DNA of 64,000 nucleotides from Castanea sativa (lineage: Eukaryota; Streptophyta; Magnoliopsida; Fagales; Fagaceae): positions 5,231,945 through 5,295,944 of the forward strand of contig NC_134015.1 of NCBI RefSeq assembly GCF_040712315.1, written 5' to 3'. The position numbers and the translations under genes were made by a program. Under the pieces are notes generated by a model, which saw nothing but the letters and a program-made list of their open reading frames with translations, had not been told where the DNA came from and did not search any database. Each line of letters begins with the position of its first letter. The first letter of the stretch is position 1. Of this stretch, positions 46,608 through 59,002 are shown piece by piece.

Positions 46608-49600
46608 TCAAGAGAAACTAGAAAGGGTTTTGTTGAGTACATCAGAGACAACTATTCTGTAAGTTTTTTCAGTGGGGTGGAGAGAGTCCCAAAAGACATA
46701 GGTAGAAGCATTTGGACAAACGAGTGTAGTAAATGGAAGACATGAGCCAACGCCGCCGCAGCACCCCAAATTTGCGTTTTGAAAGCCTGAAATTGTAAGA
46801 ATAGTCACAAATTAGAAATAAAGTTCAATTATAATGTGTCATATTACATAAACTTTAAAAATTGATGTTTTAACTTTTGATAACAAAATAGTAGGATACT
46901 ACACACACACACACACACACACATACACACACGTGTATATGCGTAAACTTTATAGACACGTCTCATCAATTACAAAAACAAGAAAAGTAATTATATTATA
47001 TGAAAATTCTAAGCTATTTAAAATTTTACTTCAAAAAGACTTACAAATTAATGCTACAAAAAATATGATATTGTTGCCACTTTAATAACTAATAAATAGA
47101 TATCTAAATAACCTTTAGGAGTAGCCTATCCATTATAGTAAGGTTTATATAGTAAAATTTGTATTATCCTTAATATCAATATTTTATCATGTTATTGAAG
47201 TGACATCAATTGGATACATTGCCACGTAGGTTTATAAGCCTTTTTTGCGTGTTTTTTTTTTCACCTTCAATTATTCAATTGTTCCAACAAGGGATGAAGG
47301 GTGATCTAAATTTGTACTACCTTCAACATTTCCCATTAAAATCTGGTTGTAGCTCTAGTATTTTCCATATAGGCTAATTGGCCTTGGATGATAGCAAAAC
47401 AAAAGCTTTAAGTTTAAGTAAATGATCACCAAATTTTTTAAGAGATAATAATAATAATAATAATAATACTTACCAAACTGCTGAGGATTACTAGCGATGT
47501 TATCTAGAGGGGCAAAGATGTCGAAAAAGACCAGCTTTGCATCGGAATGCTTGCTTTGAAGGGAGGCTATTCCTGCTTTTAGCAGATTATTGTACGTTTG
47601 TGCTCCAACGTTTGCGGTAATTGAACAAGATCCTGGAACTCTTCCTGATGGCTCGCATCCAAGTGCTACAGTACTAAGAACACCCAATCGCCGAGCCCCC
47701 AGTGCATACAATTGCTTCACAAATTTATATTTGATACGGTTAGCGGGTTATAAGGTGCTTTGTGCTCTTTGTTAATTCTTAACAAAATTGATTTTTAATG
47801 AAGTGCATGGCATATACTTTGTTAAAAAGGTAATTAGAAGATCACAAATTCTTGTCCTTGTTTTATATACATACATGCAAACAAACATATATTGGTACGG
47901 ATGATTCAAACAACAATGTGGCACCTAGCAATAGTGAATGTGATGTTGCAAGCTCAAGGGAATATGATTCTCATAACACAACATCATTCTCCAAAGAAAA
48001 TAAGGAATTAGAAAGAAAACTACAAGAATTATTATTGGTTAAATGGTTCATAGCTAAGTATATGTACTTGTGCTATGCTTGTTTTGTTAACTAAAATAGA
48101 AAATGGAGAATGTCGATCAAGGGAGTCAATTTCGTATCGGAAGCCGATTTGGTTTGACAAAAAAAGGGTATATTTCAGTACCAGTAAATATTGGTGTATC
48201 GTTTTGAATTTACTACTATTTTATTATTAAATTAATAAATATTTTATATAATCTATTAAAAATATTGAAAATTATAATTAAGTCCATCCCGAATTTATTT
48301 TTGATGAGAAGTCCATCCCAAATTAATATGTTCAGCCCTAGCTAAGTGTTAAAACTCTTATTTAACTGTCACCTGGAAGGTTGACAAACCACGTAAATTC
48401 AATGATTTGTCCACAACATTTTAGTGGGTAGACAGTAGACTTTCACTTACTTTTTGAAACATGGGGTACAACTAGGCAATGAAATAAAATAGTAGGGGTA
48501 GAGAGAAGCTAAAAAAAGAAACGACGAAGACACAGTTGCAAAGAGTTGTTGACGCCGACGAAAAGGAGAGGAGAAAAATAATACAGTGACAAAGAAGAAG
48601 TTGAAGACGCTTGCGACTAGGTTTGAAGAACATTTCTTATACCGGCTGGAAGCACAAAAACCGTTCGAAATTGCCGGTACAGACGAAAACATCCGGTATC
48701 AACTGAAACATCCGGTATTTAAACTAGTACATTTTAAGACGTTTTCGGTACCAGTTTGGTGACCGATACAAATTTTTTCGACTGTACCGGCTGGTACAGT
48801 ATGAATTTCACTTTTTTGTCACAAATTATTACACAATTTTTTGTTACAACTCTCTGCATGAACATACCATTTTTTTTTCATCACTGGCACTCTACCATAT
48901 TACGCTTGTAGCAAAAAAATTGTATAATAGTTTGAGGTTTTAGGGTTTTTTTTTTTTTTTTGGGTGTGTCTAAAAAGTTACTTAGGGCCTTCATATGTCA
49001 TAACGAAAGAAAATTACCTCCAAAAAAGTGGTAGACCAGGTAACCAATTGAGCACAATATGCAGGAAAAGTATACTGTAATTTCCTCGCACCACCTGTGT
49101 ATGATACTCCTATGTCATTGTTTCCTGCTGACATTAGAACAAGGCTGTTGGCTATGATGGCTTTTGCTTTCTCTTCACCAGCAACCCCTGTTAGCTTCGC
49201 TATGTAATCCTTGAAGTATTGTAACTGTTGGGACATTGCCACAACTCCCTGATTCCAACAAAACAATTAAATTGCAAGAAAGCCTAGAATTTTAAAAGCA
49301 CAGTAAATTATGTGTAATTATTAGATTTAGGAAAATATTAATTCGGCTCTTCTAATCGGATTTGTTGTTGTCTCGTGTTTTGGGTATTGGATTCCATCAC
49401 CTAAAACATGGAGGGGCAGAAGTTGAAATACCATCCTCTAGATTAATTGAAAACCAACAAATGTCGTAATTTCTATACAATATGAATAAAAGAGAGGGAG
49501 GATCCTATCCAAAAAAAAAAAAACAAAAAAGAGAGGGAGGAGGGGGGCATCATATCCCTTGTCATGTGGTTCTGCTAGGTAACAATTTAGTTTAAAGACT

Positions 49601-51199
49601 TTCAAATTTTATATTTCACCGCCTAATTTTGGACTAAAATAAAATTATTAGGGTTATGTTCAAAATCTATTTTGCTTGTTTTGATTGAACATATTACCTC
49701 CTTGGGATTCCATCCAATAACAATTTCGTACCATGATTATTTTAATTGTTACATTTTGATCCCTAAAGTTTAAATTATAATGAAATCGATAGAAGTACTT
49801 TTGACAAAATCCAAACTATTTGATTTTAGTCCAAACCTTAATGCGGTCAAATGTAACAATTGAAAGCTTGTTAATAAAGATATAAGATAGTTACCAGTGT
49901 ACTAGATGTTAACGGGTCAATTCCTGAGCCACCGGAAGCAAAGCCTACACCGGTTAAGAGATCTTTACTTTGAAGATCTGGTTTAAGATACGCTGACACA
50001 GTATCTTTAATTCCCAATGCTTCCGTTGAAAGGAGTATAAAATGGATGAATAACCACAACAATTTGGTCATATTTTCAAATTAAACCTTAAAGTTTTGAG
50101 TACATTACTTTCATCCCTATAGTTTAAAAATTATTGTAATTTAGATATGTTTTTGAAAGGCTCTTTCAACTAAAATAACAAAAATCTACATAAACTATAC
50201 CTAGAATTTTTTGGACACTAGAACTCAAAAGCAGAACCAGAAACTTTATATACATAGTATATAAAACATGCATCATGCATGATGTTAGGGTTATATTTTT
50301 ATATAGTTGGCATATGTTTTGAAAAAAGTGCATTTTACTTGTATTTGGGTAGTTCTAAGTGAATTCTAGAATATCATAAAGTATGTCTCTTAAAGAAAAT
50401 AAGTGGTATTATTGAAGACATAAGATTGCACAAAGAAATAAGTTAGAAAAGTTGAAAATAATGGACCTTGATACAAGCTCAACACAAATTTGATCTATCG
50501 AGATTTAATAAATCTCGACACCTCTTGACACTACTCAATCTATCAGGCTTCACAGATTTAGAAATTCCAAATCTGTTTTTTGGCCTATGATGACTTGGAC
50601 TTTTAGGGTTTCTTTCACTAAACTTCTAGAAAATATAAAAGGCTTATTTTAAAGTTGTCATCATACACAAAGACTCAATTAGAGAATCTATACACTTATT
50701 ATGAAGCTATTGCATTCTTATGCACCTTAGGATTTTGTGACCAAGTACTTCATTCTCTACCAGTGTATTGAAGAATTTTGCATCCAACAACAAGCTTTAT
50801 GCTGCTAGGAGGTAAACACGTACCGACATCCATGCAAAAGGAAGAAGTCTCTACAAAATCAAGACCAATTAGGGATTGGCGTAAGGATTGAATTGTAGCT
50901 TAATACTTTGGGATAGGCCAAGTTTGGAGTAAGATTCCTTGCACTTGTAATATCTTGATTTTGATTAGTGTATCTTGTTAATGGTGACCTAAAAATTATC
51001 CGGTGAGGTTATTGCCTTGTGAGAGGTTTTCCCTATTAGTTAACAAATAATTGTGTCAATTTATCAACTTGGGTAATTGAATTAATTAATCACTTAGTGG
51101 TTTTTTTGCTTTGTGCCTCCACAATTTTACATGTAATTTGATCTAATTAATCAACTTGGGTAATTAAATTAATTAACTAGGATCAATATATAACTCATC

Positions 51200-51254
<55 letters not shown>

Positions 51255-51545
51255 GAAATGTTGTTTGGTAAGGAAAAAAGTTTATGATATTATACCTATC
51301 AAGTCTATCGGGTTTTTCCCATTGCAAAATCTTCCTGTTGCAACTTTTCCTGGAAAGTCTCTTCCATATGGAGGGTAATTACACCTACCTGAAAGCAAAT
51401 TGTTATTCATGCCTGTATCAAGGATTGAATCTCCAAACGAGAAAATCGCTGAAAATGTTATATTTGCTTGAGCTCCTATGGTGTAGAAAAATAGACAAGC
51501 ACAAGCTTGAAGAATGAAAAGTATAAATAAAGATGTAGAAGCCAT
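46608..51545 (-). CDS. GDSL esterase/lipase (EXL-like), gene B
   Basis: Paralogue of gene A with the same five-exon plan: 51296-51545, 49895-50025, 49018-49248, 47474-47714 and 46608-46786; 1032 coding bases, about 343 residues. Signal peptide, FSFGDSILDTG, GFASGGSGID, SAGNNDIG and CPNASTYVFWD-LHPTE are all intact, so the catalytic Ser, Gly, Asn and Asp/His are present. Exon 4 is two codons shorter than in gene A. The intron-1 acceptor is changed: where gene A has TTTCAG, gene B reads TTTCAA. The next AG lies 6 bases downstream (GGAAG before CATTGGG) and keeps the frame, removing two residues, so a 341-residue product is possible. Intron 1 carries a 918-bp solo LTR and intron 3 a 968-bp insertion. 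TATA box near 51631. Either a slightly altered active gene or a young pseudogene. Confidence 0.75.
46899..46932. repeat. (CA)n microsatellite in intron 4 of gene B
   Basis: About 12 CA units followed by an interrupted stretch; a shorter version is in copy C near 57337. Confidence 0.85.
47851..48818. mobile_element. Unclassified 968-bp insertion in intron 3 of gene B
   Basis: Flanked by a perfect 9-bp duplication tcacaaatt (47842-47850 and 48819-48827); gene A shows the empty intron. No clear terminal inverted repeats are seen (left cttgtccttg, right atttcactttttt). Inside, a Ser/Asn-rich then Lys/Glu-rich frame (47852-48094) has no recognised domain, and the right third is rich in ccggta motifs (ccggtatcaactg, accggctggtac). 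A 9-bp duplication suggests a Mutator-type element, but the termini do not confirm it. Confidence 0.5.
50283..51200 (+). mobile_element. Solo LTR in intron 1 of gene B
   Basis: 918 bp beginning TGTTAGGG and ending ACTCATCA, flanked by catga (50278-50282) and cttga (51201-51205), one mismatch. Gene A has the uninterrupted catgcatgagagagag at this point. A TATA-like aaatataaaagg near 50630 and the reading direction of the leader suggest the plus strand. Probably Ty1/copia by the TGTTA start; not confirmed. Confidence 0.65.
51206..51254. repeat. (GA)n microsatellite
   Basis: About 22 GA units next to the solo LTR in gene B intron 1; gene A has only a short gagagaga here. Confidence 0.85.
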
Positions 51546-51810
51546 TTTAATTTACAAAGTCTGAGCACTTAGTTTTTGTAGTGATGAATGCTTTAGTTTC
51601 TCATGGCCTAAATGAAGTATGAACTATGTGTATTTATACTCTCATAGATAGAATAGTAAAGAAGATGTTAAAGGTAATTACAAGAATGAAAGAGATTTTA
51701 CATTAAAATCTGATTTGAACTTCTATCAATTAATGGTGGTCAATCGTATTAGATAATTTCTTTAAAAGCATTAATGCATTAAATTAATTAAATATTCCCC
51801 AAAAATGTTA

Positions 51811-52469
51811 GGGCATGTTTGATAGATTGTAATAGGCACTGTAATATAATAATTATTCTTATAGTTTAGCTATTCGATAGTGAAAAATTCTTAAGTAGTC
51901 CCGGAGTATGGTTAAATGGTGCTCCCTCCTCTCACATTCATGGTAGACTCCACCATAAATTTAATGAGCGGACCTTACCATGAATGTGAGAGGAGGGAGT
52001 ACCATTCTCCGTGCTCCGGGACTACCTAAGAATTACTCTTTGATAGTTTGGTTATGTTTTTATTAAAGGAATGTGTCATTCCTTATAAATAGCTATTTAT
52101 TAAAATGAAAAATAAGTATTCCTCTCCAAAAGGGTTGTAATAGCTATTCTTTAGTAGGTGTAATAATTTCTAACATTAATATATTTCCAAATAAACAAAC
52201 TTTCCATATTCACTTAACAATTATGGAAATAAAAAACATAAAAAATAACTCATCCCTCTCAAATTTAAAGTATATTAATTTCTAGGGAATTAATTGTATG
52301 AGTGAGATATTTCCTAAAATAGATTTTAATTTTTATTATAATGCTACAACTTAGATTTCACAACCAAACTAATGAATTGGTTTAGTTATTCCATTACAAC
52401 ACATTTTATTCTTAGTAATAAAAATTACCATTCCTGTTGTAATTCATATTCAGTGTACCAAATATGCCC
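51811..52469. mobile_element. PIF/Harbinger-type MITE, TTA target duplication
   Basis: 659 bp. Left end GGGCATGTTTGATAGATTG; the reverse complement of the right end starts GGGCATATTTGGTACACTG. TTA flanks both sides (51808-51810, 52470-52472) and the paralogous flanks have the uninterrupted atgttagctt. A foldback element is nested inside at 51886-52034. Confidence 0.8.
51886..52034. mobile_element. Foldback MITE nested in the 51811 MITE
   Basis: 149-bp near-perfect palindrome with termini aattcttaagtagtcccgga / tccgggactacctaagaatt and core gctccctcctctcacattca. Same family as 11503-11654. Would form a long hairpin if transcribed. Confidence 0.75.
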
Positions 52470-53368
52470 TTAGCTTAGTAAGATATATCTTTAAGGCAGT
52501 CCTTATCCTGGGATACTATCTCTATAACTTTACGTTTAGAAACTTCACAATGGATTATTAATGTGTGTCAATAGACTATTAATTTGCACGATCTGTTATA
52601 AGGAACTAGATTCATGTCATGTGAAGGTACTCATAAGATAAGAGTCATAACTTAAAATAATTATTTACTTTTAGATTTGATTCTAATTAATATTTTTTAT
52701 GTCATCAAAATATTTTTTTTGAGGGGATGTTATTAATTTAATGTAACTAAATAAGTAGTTTTTTTTAATATTAATGTTCATTGTGGGTATTTTTTTCCTC
52801 CAACTTTCCGTGTGGAAACCACCAAAAAAAAAAAAAAAAAATAGAAACTTCATAATGGATTACTTCGGGTTAATAGATTATTAATGTGCACTATCTATTA
52901 TATTGAACTAGATCAATGTCATGTGAATGTACTCATCAATATATATTAATATAATTATTTTTTATTTGACATGAATCTAATATTTATTTCAATTTTATTA
53001 ATTTAATATAATTAAATGAATATAAAATAATTTAATTTAATATAACTAAATATTTTTATATATACCTGTGCAAAAAAATTGTAAATATACAAGGACGATA
53101 TTATCTTATGTCTAATATGTATATTATTAGAGTTAAATTTAAGTTACATTTAGTGTAATTAGTGACAGAGCTAGGAAATTTGTTTTTGGCAGCCACAATT
53201 AACCTTAATTTATTAGATATGTAATATTTTATTTTGTATCTAGTTTCTCTATTATCTAATGAAGCACAAAAAAAAAAAACATTTTTTCATATATATATAT
53301 ATATATATATATATGTGATATGATTTAAAACTTAAGGTAAAAACTCAATATCTAAATGTTAGAAAAAT

Positions 53369-54194
53369 GGGCCAAAATGGGCACATGCCCATTTCACACA
53401 AAAAAGCAGCATTCTGCCTCTTTTCCCAAACTAATTAGGGAAATATCCCCTCTTTTGTAACTCGATTTTTTCAAAATCGAGTTTCAATATAAAACTCGAT
53501 TTGTAGAAAATTGAGTATGGGCCCATCAAACTAAAAAAAAAAAAAAAAAATTGCATGGAACTCAAGTTCACAGAGCTCGAGTTCCATAAAAAACGCCACT
53601 ATAGGTATTAAAAACGCCACTATAGGCCTCCATGAAACGCAGCTATAGGTAAAAAAAAAAAAAAAGTATGAAACTCGAGTTCGTGGAGCTCAACTTCCAT
53701 AAAAAACACCATTATAGGTATTTTAAAATGCCACTATAGGGCTCCTTGTGGAATGATCAGACTTAAGAAAAAAACTTGCATGTTAAAATGCCATTATAGG
53801 GCTTTAAAACGCCACTATAGGGCTCCCTATGGAGCGATTAGACTTAAGAAAAAAACTTGCATGCTTTAAAACGCCACTATATGACTTTAAAACACCACTA
53901 TAGGGCTCCTTATGGAGTGATCAGACTCAAGAAAAAAACTAACATGTTTTAAAACGCCACTATAGGGCTTTAAAAAATTGCATGGAACTCGAGTTCATGG
54001 AGCTCGACTTCCAGAATTTTTTTTATAAATTTTCAGTTTGCTATAACTCAATTGTCCAAAAATTGAGTTTTAAATTGAAACTTGATTTTGAGAAAATCGA
54101 ATTACAAAAGAGAGACATTTCCTTAATTAGTTTGGAAAAAAGGGGCAGAATGCTATTATTTTTTGTGTGAAATGGGCATTTGCCCATTTTGGCC
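53369..54194. mobile_element. Mutator-like non-autonomous element with long inverted ends
   Basis: 826 bp flanked by a perfect 9-bp duplication tagaaaaat (53360-53368 and 54195-54203); block A shows the empty site (aatgttaggagaatgtc, about 29150). Terminal inverted repeats extend about 150 bp, starting GGGCCAAAATGGGCA. Between them the motif cgccactatag recurs about ten times within roughly 80-100-bp repeats (with ggctcc-tatggag-gat-agac). No transposase is present. Confidence 0.85.
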
Positions 54195-55219
54195 TAGAAA
54201 AATGTCATATATTTTATTGCTACGTATGTCTAGTTTTAAAATTATGTGATGAAAAAAATAAAGTAACATAAAAAATACTTTTGTATTTTGTTTCAAATTA
54301 TGATAGATTTAATTAGACTAAATATAATTAAATGTTTATGAGAAGAAATTAAGTGTCTTTATTTTTTTTCTTAGATATAATTAGATGTTGTTTCTAAAGA
54401 AGAAGAAGAAGAAGAAGAAAATTAAATTATATTAGATGTGATGAAAAAGTAAAAAACAATAACAAAAAATTATTTTTGAACATCTTTCCAAATTGTGAGA
54501 TATTTAATTTGATTAGATATAGTTAGACGTTTATGAGCAGATATTAAGTGTCTTTTTTGTTTAGAAACAAAATTCAGTATCTTTATTATTGTCTTTCTCA
54601 CAATAAAATGGATTGTAAGAATTTTGACAAATGTAATTGCCATATGCTTTGACAAAGTGACACATGTCACCATGGAATGCATCCCCTAATTGTGAGAATC
54701 CAACTTTTATATATTAAGCTTTGAGTTGTGAGTTATAGTAAGATCAAGTGATAAAGTCTTTGATAGTTGAATGAGAGATTTGGAGTTCAATCCCCGCCTA
54801 TACCAAAAACTAATTGGTGCCTTGGTTAGATAATAAAGAGCTAACATTATGAGCGGACGCTATAAGTTGAAATTTTCTATAAAAAAAAAAGGCTTTTAGT
54901 ACATTCACATGACATTAATTGATCTGCTAGTTCCTTATAATGAAATAAGTGCATTAGCTTCTCGGGTATGAGGATAAATTGTTTAGCTCGTTAGTAGTGG
55001 TTCTAGCGAGTAAGCCGGTATGGGTAATTGCCCAAATAAATTTGACTAATTATTGTACTATATACTTTACGACGTGCAACTAATTTGAGTTAAGTTTTTC
55101 TACGTTATCACAAATAAAAAAGATAATGTACATTAATAATCTATTAAAACAAAATAATCCATTAAGTTTACTGAACGGAAAGTTGGAGAGTAATACCCTA
55201 GGACTACCTTAATTTCTTA
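54195..55219. other. Block B flank with a SINE
   Basis: Aligns with 29150-31550 of block A without its solo LTR. An (AAG)n tract lies near 54401. No gene. Confidence 0.45.
54727..54889 (+). mobile_element. tRNA-derived SINE
   Basis: Same family as 14667-14829. B-box-like GGAGTTCAATCCC at 54782-54794 and an A tail at about 54880-54889. Flanked by an imperfect duplication (aagctttgagt / aggcttttagt); the paralogous site at about 30786 is empty. Confidence 0.75.
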
Positions 55220-55794
55220 GGCTTTGTTTGGGAGTTCGTAGGAGAATGGAATGGAATGATCATAAGGAAATGGAAATGAATGAAATAGAATGAAATGTAA
55301 TGTATTTAAGTAAGGAAAAAGAATAGAATAGAATGGAATTAATTAGCATTGATTGGATGTTTTAAAAAAAAGGAATGGAAATGAATGAAAATAAATGGAA
55401 TGTAAGTAATCTTGTTTGTGAGTAACTTGGAGGGAATGGAATGAAATTATTTTATGATAATATTACTATTAGACCTCCTATTTTAAAATAAATGGTTCAA
55501 TATATAGGGGCATTTTGAGAGTCTTAGTAAAAACTTCATTAAATCTAATTCTATTTTCTCTCATTCTCCTAATTTCCGTGCGAGGGGGGGGGGGGAGGGA
55601 ATGAAAATTTGAGGTTTTAAGGGAATAGAGAGGAATGAGTGTTCTCTCCTATCTATTCTATCCCCTCCCACTTAAACTCCCAAACAAGAGAATGGATTTT
55701 TCATTCCCTCTATTAAAACTCCAAACAAAGGAAGGGAATAATATTTTAAATTTATTCTTTTTATTCCTTTTTATTCTCTCCCCCAAACGAGGCC
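55220..55794. mobile_element. PIF/Harbinger-type MITE, complete
   Basis: 575 bp. Left end GGCTTTGTTTGGGAG; the reverse complement of the right end is GGCCTCGTTTGGGGGAG. TTA on both sides (55217-55219 and 55795-55797), and block A has the uninterrupted tttcttaatatta at 31551. GGAATGG-rich interior identical in type to 2745-3287. Confidence 0.85.
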
Positions 55795-57011
55795 TTAATA
55801 TTAAAGCAATATAAATTATACTAAGCTAACATTTTTGGGGATATTATTAAATGTATTAGTGCCTTCAAATATTTTTGAGAATCTTACTTTCATTGCCTTA
55901 CCATAAACTACTTCTTCACTATTCTATATTCTATATTTTTGGGGATTTTTCATTCCCTCTATTTTTCCGTACCATAGGAGCTCAAGTAGCGCCAACAAAC
56001 CAGAGCCAAAAACCTTTTTTTTTTTTTTTTTTTTTAATTACAAAAGTGAAGAAATTTTTACTCCAAGGCTGCAAAATCATCTGCTTGCTAACATAACTAT
56101 ACCAGTCACTAACCCACATCTTATCAATCAACAACGATTAAGAAGTTTTCAAACCCAATGCGATTGAGAGTCACTCGAAATGTTGACACCAACCACGAAC
56201 GACTAACCCATGATAAATTATGTCCCCAATTGTTCTTGTTACCTCAATACAATTTTGTAAATACCGTAACTTTATCTTGGAATGTAACAAGCAAGATAAT
56301 GGGAGTGTGTGTAACTGTGAGGTACTCAGAAGTGGTAGTCATGTGACTGCACTAAGCAGAGTCAAAAACTAGGAAGCGGGCTCTTGTATTTTATTTCACT
56401 CTCCTCAGGTGAAGGCCTGGACCTCAAAAAAACTTCTGGAGTATTGGAAAAAAAAAAAGACTGCATTAGACTGTATAATTTAAGAACAACGATGTTACGT
56501 AGAAAATATGATTCGTTTGAACTTGACTTGGAAGCGGTGCATAAGACCCGTTAAGATGATGATATGTGACTAAAAATAGACAAGTGTCACTATCTCAATA
56601 AGTTTAGCAAAATTAGACGTTGAACTCAAGTTTTACCCAATTCTTTCTTGTATTGACCAAAATTGATGAAAATAAGATAGAATTGAGATAATCTCCAACC
56701 TCCACTAGATAACTGGATAATTATTTTCAGATGCTTTATTCAAACGAGTCGCTATAAAATTTATTCATCACAAAACCATAAAACAACTTCCCTACTAAAA
56801 CAACAAAGACTACTACATACCCATTGGTACCTTACCAGTTTACGACTTCTTTCTACTTAAGCAACCACTCCTAATAACAACCACTGCTAACAGAACAAAG
56901 CTTCCCACTCTAAAGTTCCCTTCTTAAAATCTCTCCCTTATTATGCTCGCAACTATTGTAAACACCAAGTGAGAGAGTTGCTGCAATGAACACCAGAAAA
57001 CAAGTATTGAT
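55795..57011. other. Junction of blocks B and C, no gene
   Basis: 55798-about 55990 is a shortened copy of the left arm of the 31545-32560 inverted repeat (it ends at taccataggagctcaagta, the signal-peptide end). From about 56070 it matches the GDSL 3' flank of block A (20023-20990). A T run lies at about 56012-56034. The B/C boundary is therefore between about 55990 and 56070. Confidence 0.5.
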
Positions 57012-57190
57012 TTAGGAGAAACCAGAAAGAGTTTTTTTGAGTACATCAGAGACAACTATTCTGTAAGTTCTTTCAGTGGGGTGGAGAGAGTCCCAAAAGA
57101 CATAGGTAGAAGCATCTGGACAAACAAGTGTAGTAAATGGAAGACATGAAACAACGCCGCCGCAGCTCCCCAAATTTGCATTTTGAAAGC
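57012..57190 (-). pseudogene. Orphan exon 5 of a third GDSL copy (C)
   Basis: A complete last exon with its AG acceptor, encoding GFQNANLG-CGG and CPDASTYVFWD-LHPTE to KKTLSGFS-stop. Intron 4 follows to about 59002, interrupted by a MITE, and stops at a (TAA)n tract exactly where exon 4 should begin. Exons 1-4 are absent from the window, so the copy is truncated. Confidence 0.85.
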
Positions 57191-57552
57191 CTGAAATTGT
57201 AAGAATAGTCACAAATTAGAAATGTATCACCAAATTGACGCTATAAAGTTCAATTATAATGTATCATGTTACGTAAACTTTAAAAATTGATGTTTTAACT
57301 TTTGAGAACAAAACAGTAGGATACTATACACATACACACACACATGTATATGTGTAAACTTTATAGACACGTCTCATCAATTACAAAAATAAGAAAAAGT
57401 AATTTTATTATATGAAAATTCTAAACTATTATAAATTTTACCACAAAAAGACTTACAAATTAATGCGACAAAAAATATGATATTATTGCCACTTTAATAA
57501 CTAACAAATAAATATCTAAATAACCTTTACAAGAATAGTAGCCTATCCATTA

Positions 57553-58677
57553 GAGCATTAGTATTTGTGATGTTATAAAGCTAAATTGCTATTTTTAGCA
57601 CCACCAACTACAAAAATGGGAGCACATTGGTGGAGCTAAATGTATGTATTTTAGCTTTACAACTACAGTGCACAACCATCTTTGGCTATACACTGTAGCT
57701 CAAGGGTAAAAAAAAAGTGGTATTTTATTTATGCGTTCACATTGATGAAGAATATTTAAACAATTTCTTTTCCTTTTTCTCTTTTATTACCGTTGCAGCT
57801 CTCAGTCTCTCTTCTCTCTCAAATTTTTCTCTTCTCTTCCTTAGATTTTTCTTTCTTTTCCTTTTTGCCATATTCTAACCAACCAAACAAATGACAAAAT
57901 TCTAAGTCAAATGTGCAATTTTCAATTCCAACATAAACTGATAAACCCACTGTTGCTGCGAGCTTCTTCTTATTCTACCGCGAGCCTCTTTTGTTGTGGC
58001 TTCTTCTTCTCTCATTTTTTGCGCAATATATCTCTTTCTTCTTGCCTTTTGGGTGAAGAAGAAGAACTATCTTTTAGTTTAGGTGAAGAAGAAGAGTTGA
58101 AGAAGAGACAAGACAGTGACTGGAGGAAAAGAAAAGATATTTGATGAAAATGAGGAAAAAACGTGGGTGGCGGAGGAAAAAGTGAAGGAAAAATAAAAAT
58201 AAAAAAGGAAGTTAGTGGGATACGTGTCCATCATGTAAGGAAATTTACTAAATAAAAATTACAATTGAGTTAAAACGTACAACAAATTATTACAATAATT
58301 TGGGGTTAAAAAAATATTATTGTTACACTAGATGATTATTTGTTATCATGACAATTTAGAAATTGTTTTAGTAAAAAAGATTATATATATAATTTGGGGT
58401 TAAAAAAAAAATTATTGTTACACTAGACAATTATTTGCTATCATATGGCGGCGGCGGCAGTTACGGTAGTTGTGATTGTTGTTTATTGTAATGGATATAT
58501 TATTTTATTGTAGTAGATATATTATTTTATTGTGCTGTTTATATTATGTTACTGTATTGAAAGCTAAAATAAAATCTCTGATGTTGGGTGGACTGTAAAG
58601 TGAGAAGGTAAAATAGATAAAATAGCTTTTGGTAGAGCTAAATAGCTAAAATTATGGCTCCACCGATGTGGATGCTC
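57553..58677. mobile_element. MITE-like DNA element in intron 4 of copy C
   Basis: 1125 bp interrupting the intron (empty in gene B at 47132 and gene A at 25385). Left end GAGCATTAGTATTTG; the reverse complement of the right end is GAGCATCCACATCGG, followed on both sides by tggtggagc/cggtggagc-like and ttagct motifs. TTA at the left (57550-57552) and TGA at the right (58678-58680) could be a 3-bp duplication with one change. The frame at 57911-58144 has no recognised domain. Confidence 0.65.
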
Positions 58678-59001
58678 TGAGGTTAATATAATAAAATTTG
58701 TATTATCCTTAATATCAATATTTTATTGCATTATTGAAGTGACATTAATTGGATACATTGCCATGTTGATTTATAAGCCTTTTTTGCGATTTTTCTTTCT
58801 TTCTTTCTTTCATTTGTTCATCTTCAATTATTCAATAGTTCCAACAAGGGATGAAGGGTGATCTAAATTTGTACTACCTTCAACATTTCCCATTAAAATT
58901 TGGTTGTAGTTCTAGTATTTTCCATATAGGCTAATTGGCCTTGGATGATAGCAAGACAAAAGCTTTAAGTTTAAGTAAATGACTACCAAATTTTTTAAGA
59001 G

Positions 59002-59002
<1 letters not shown>

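Larger units (their letters stand above)
51546..53368 (-). promoter_or_regulatory. Gene B promoter and 5' flank, interrupted by a MITE
   Basis: Homologous to 28003-29150 (gene A). A minus-strand TATA box (TATAAATA) lies at about 51631-51638. The MITE at 51811-52469 separates the proximal promoter (about 265 bases upstream of the ATG) from the rest of the ancestral flank. Confidence 0.6.

Noticed and set aside
54727..54889. tRNA gene
   Set aside because: A- and B-box-like motifs are present, but the A tail, flanking duplication and other copies show a SINE; no cloverleaf is intact.
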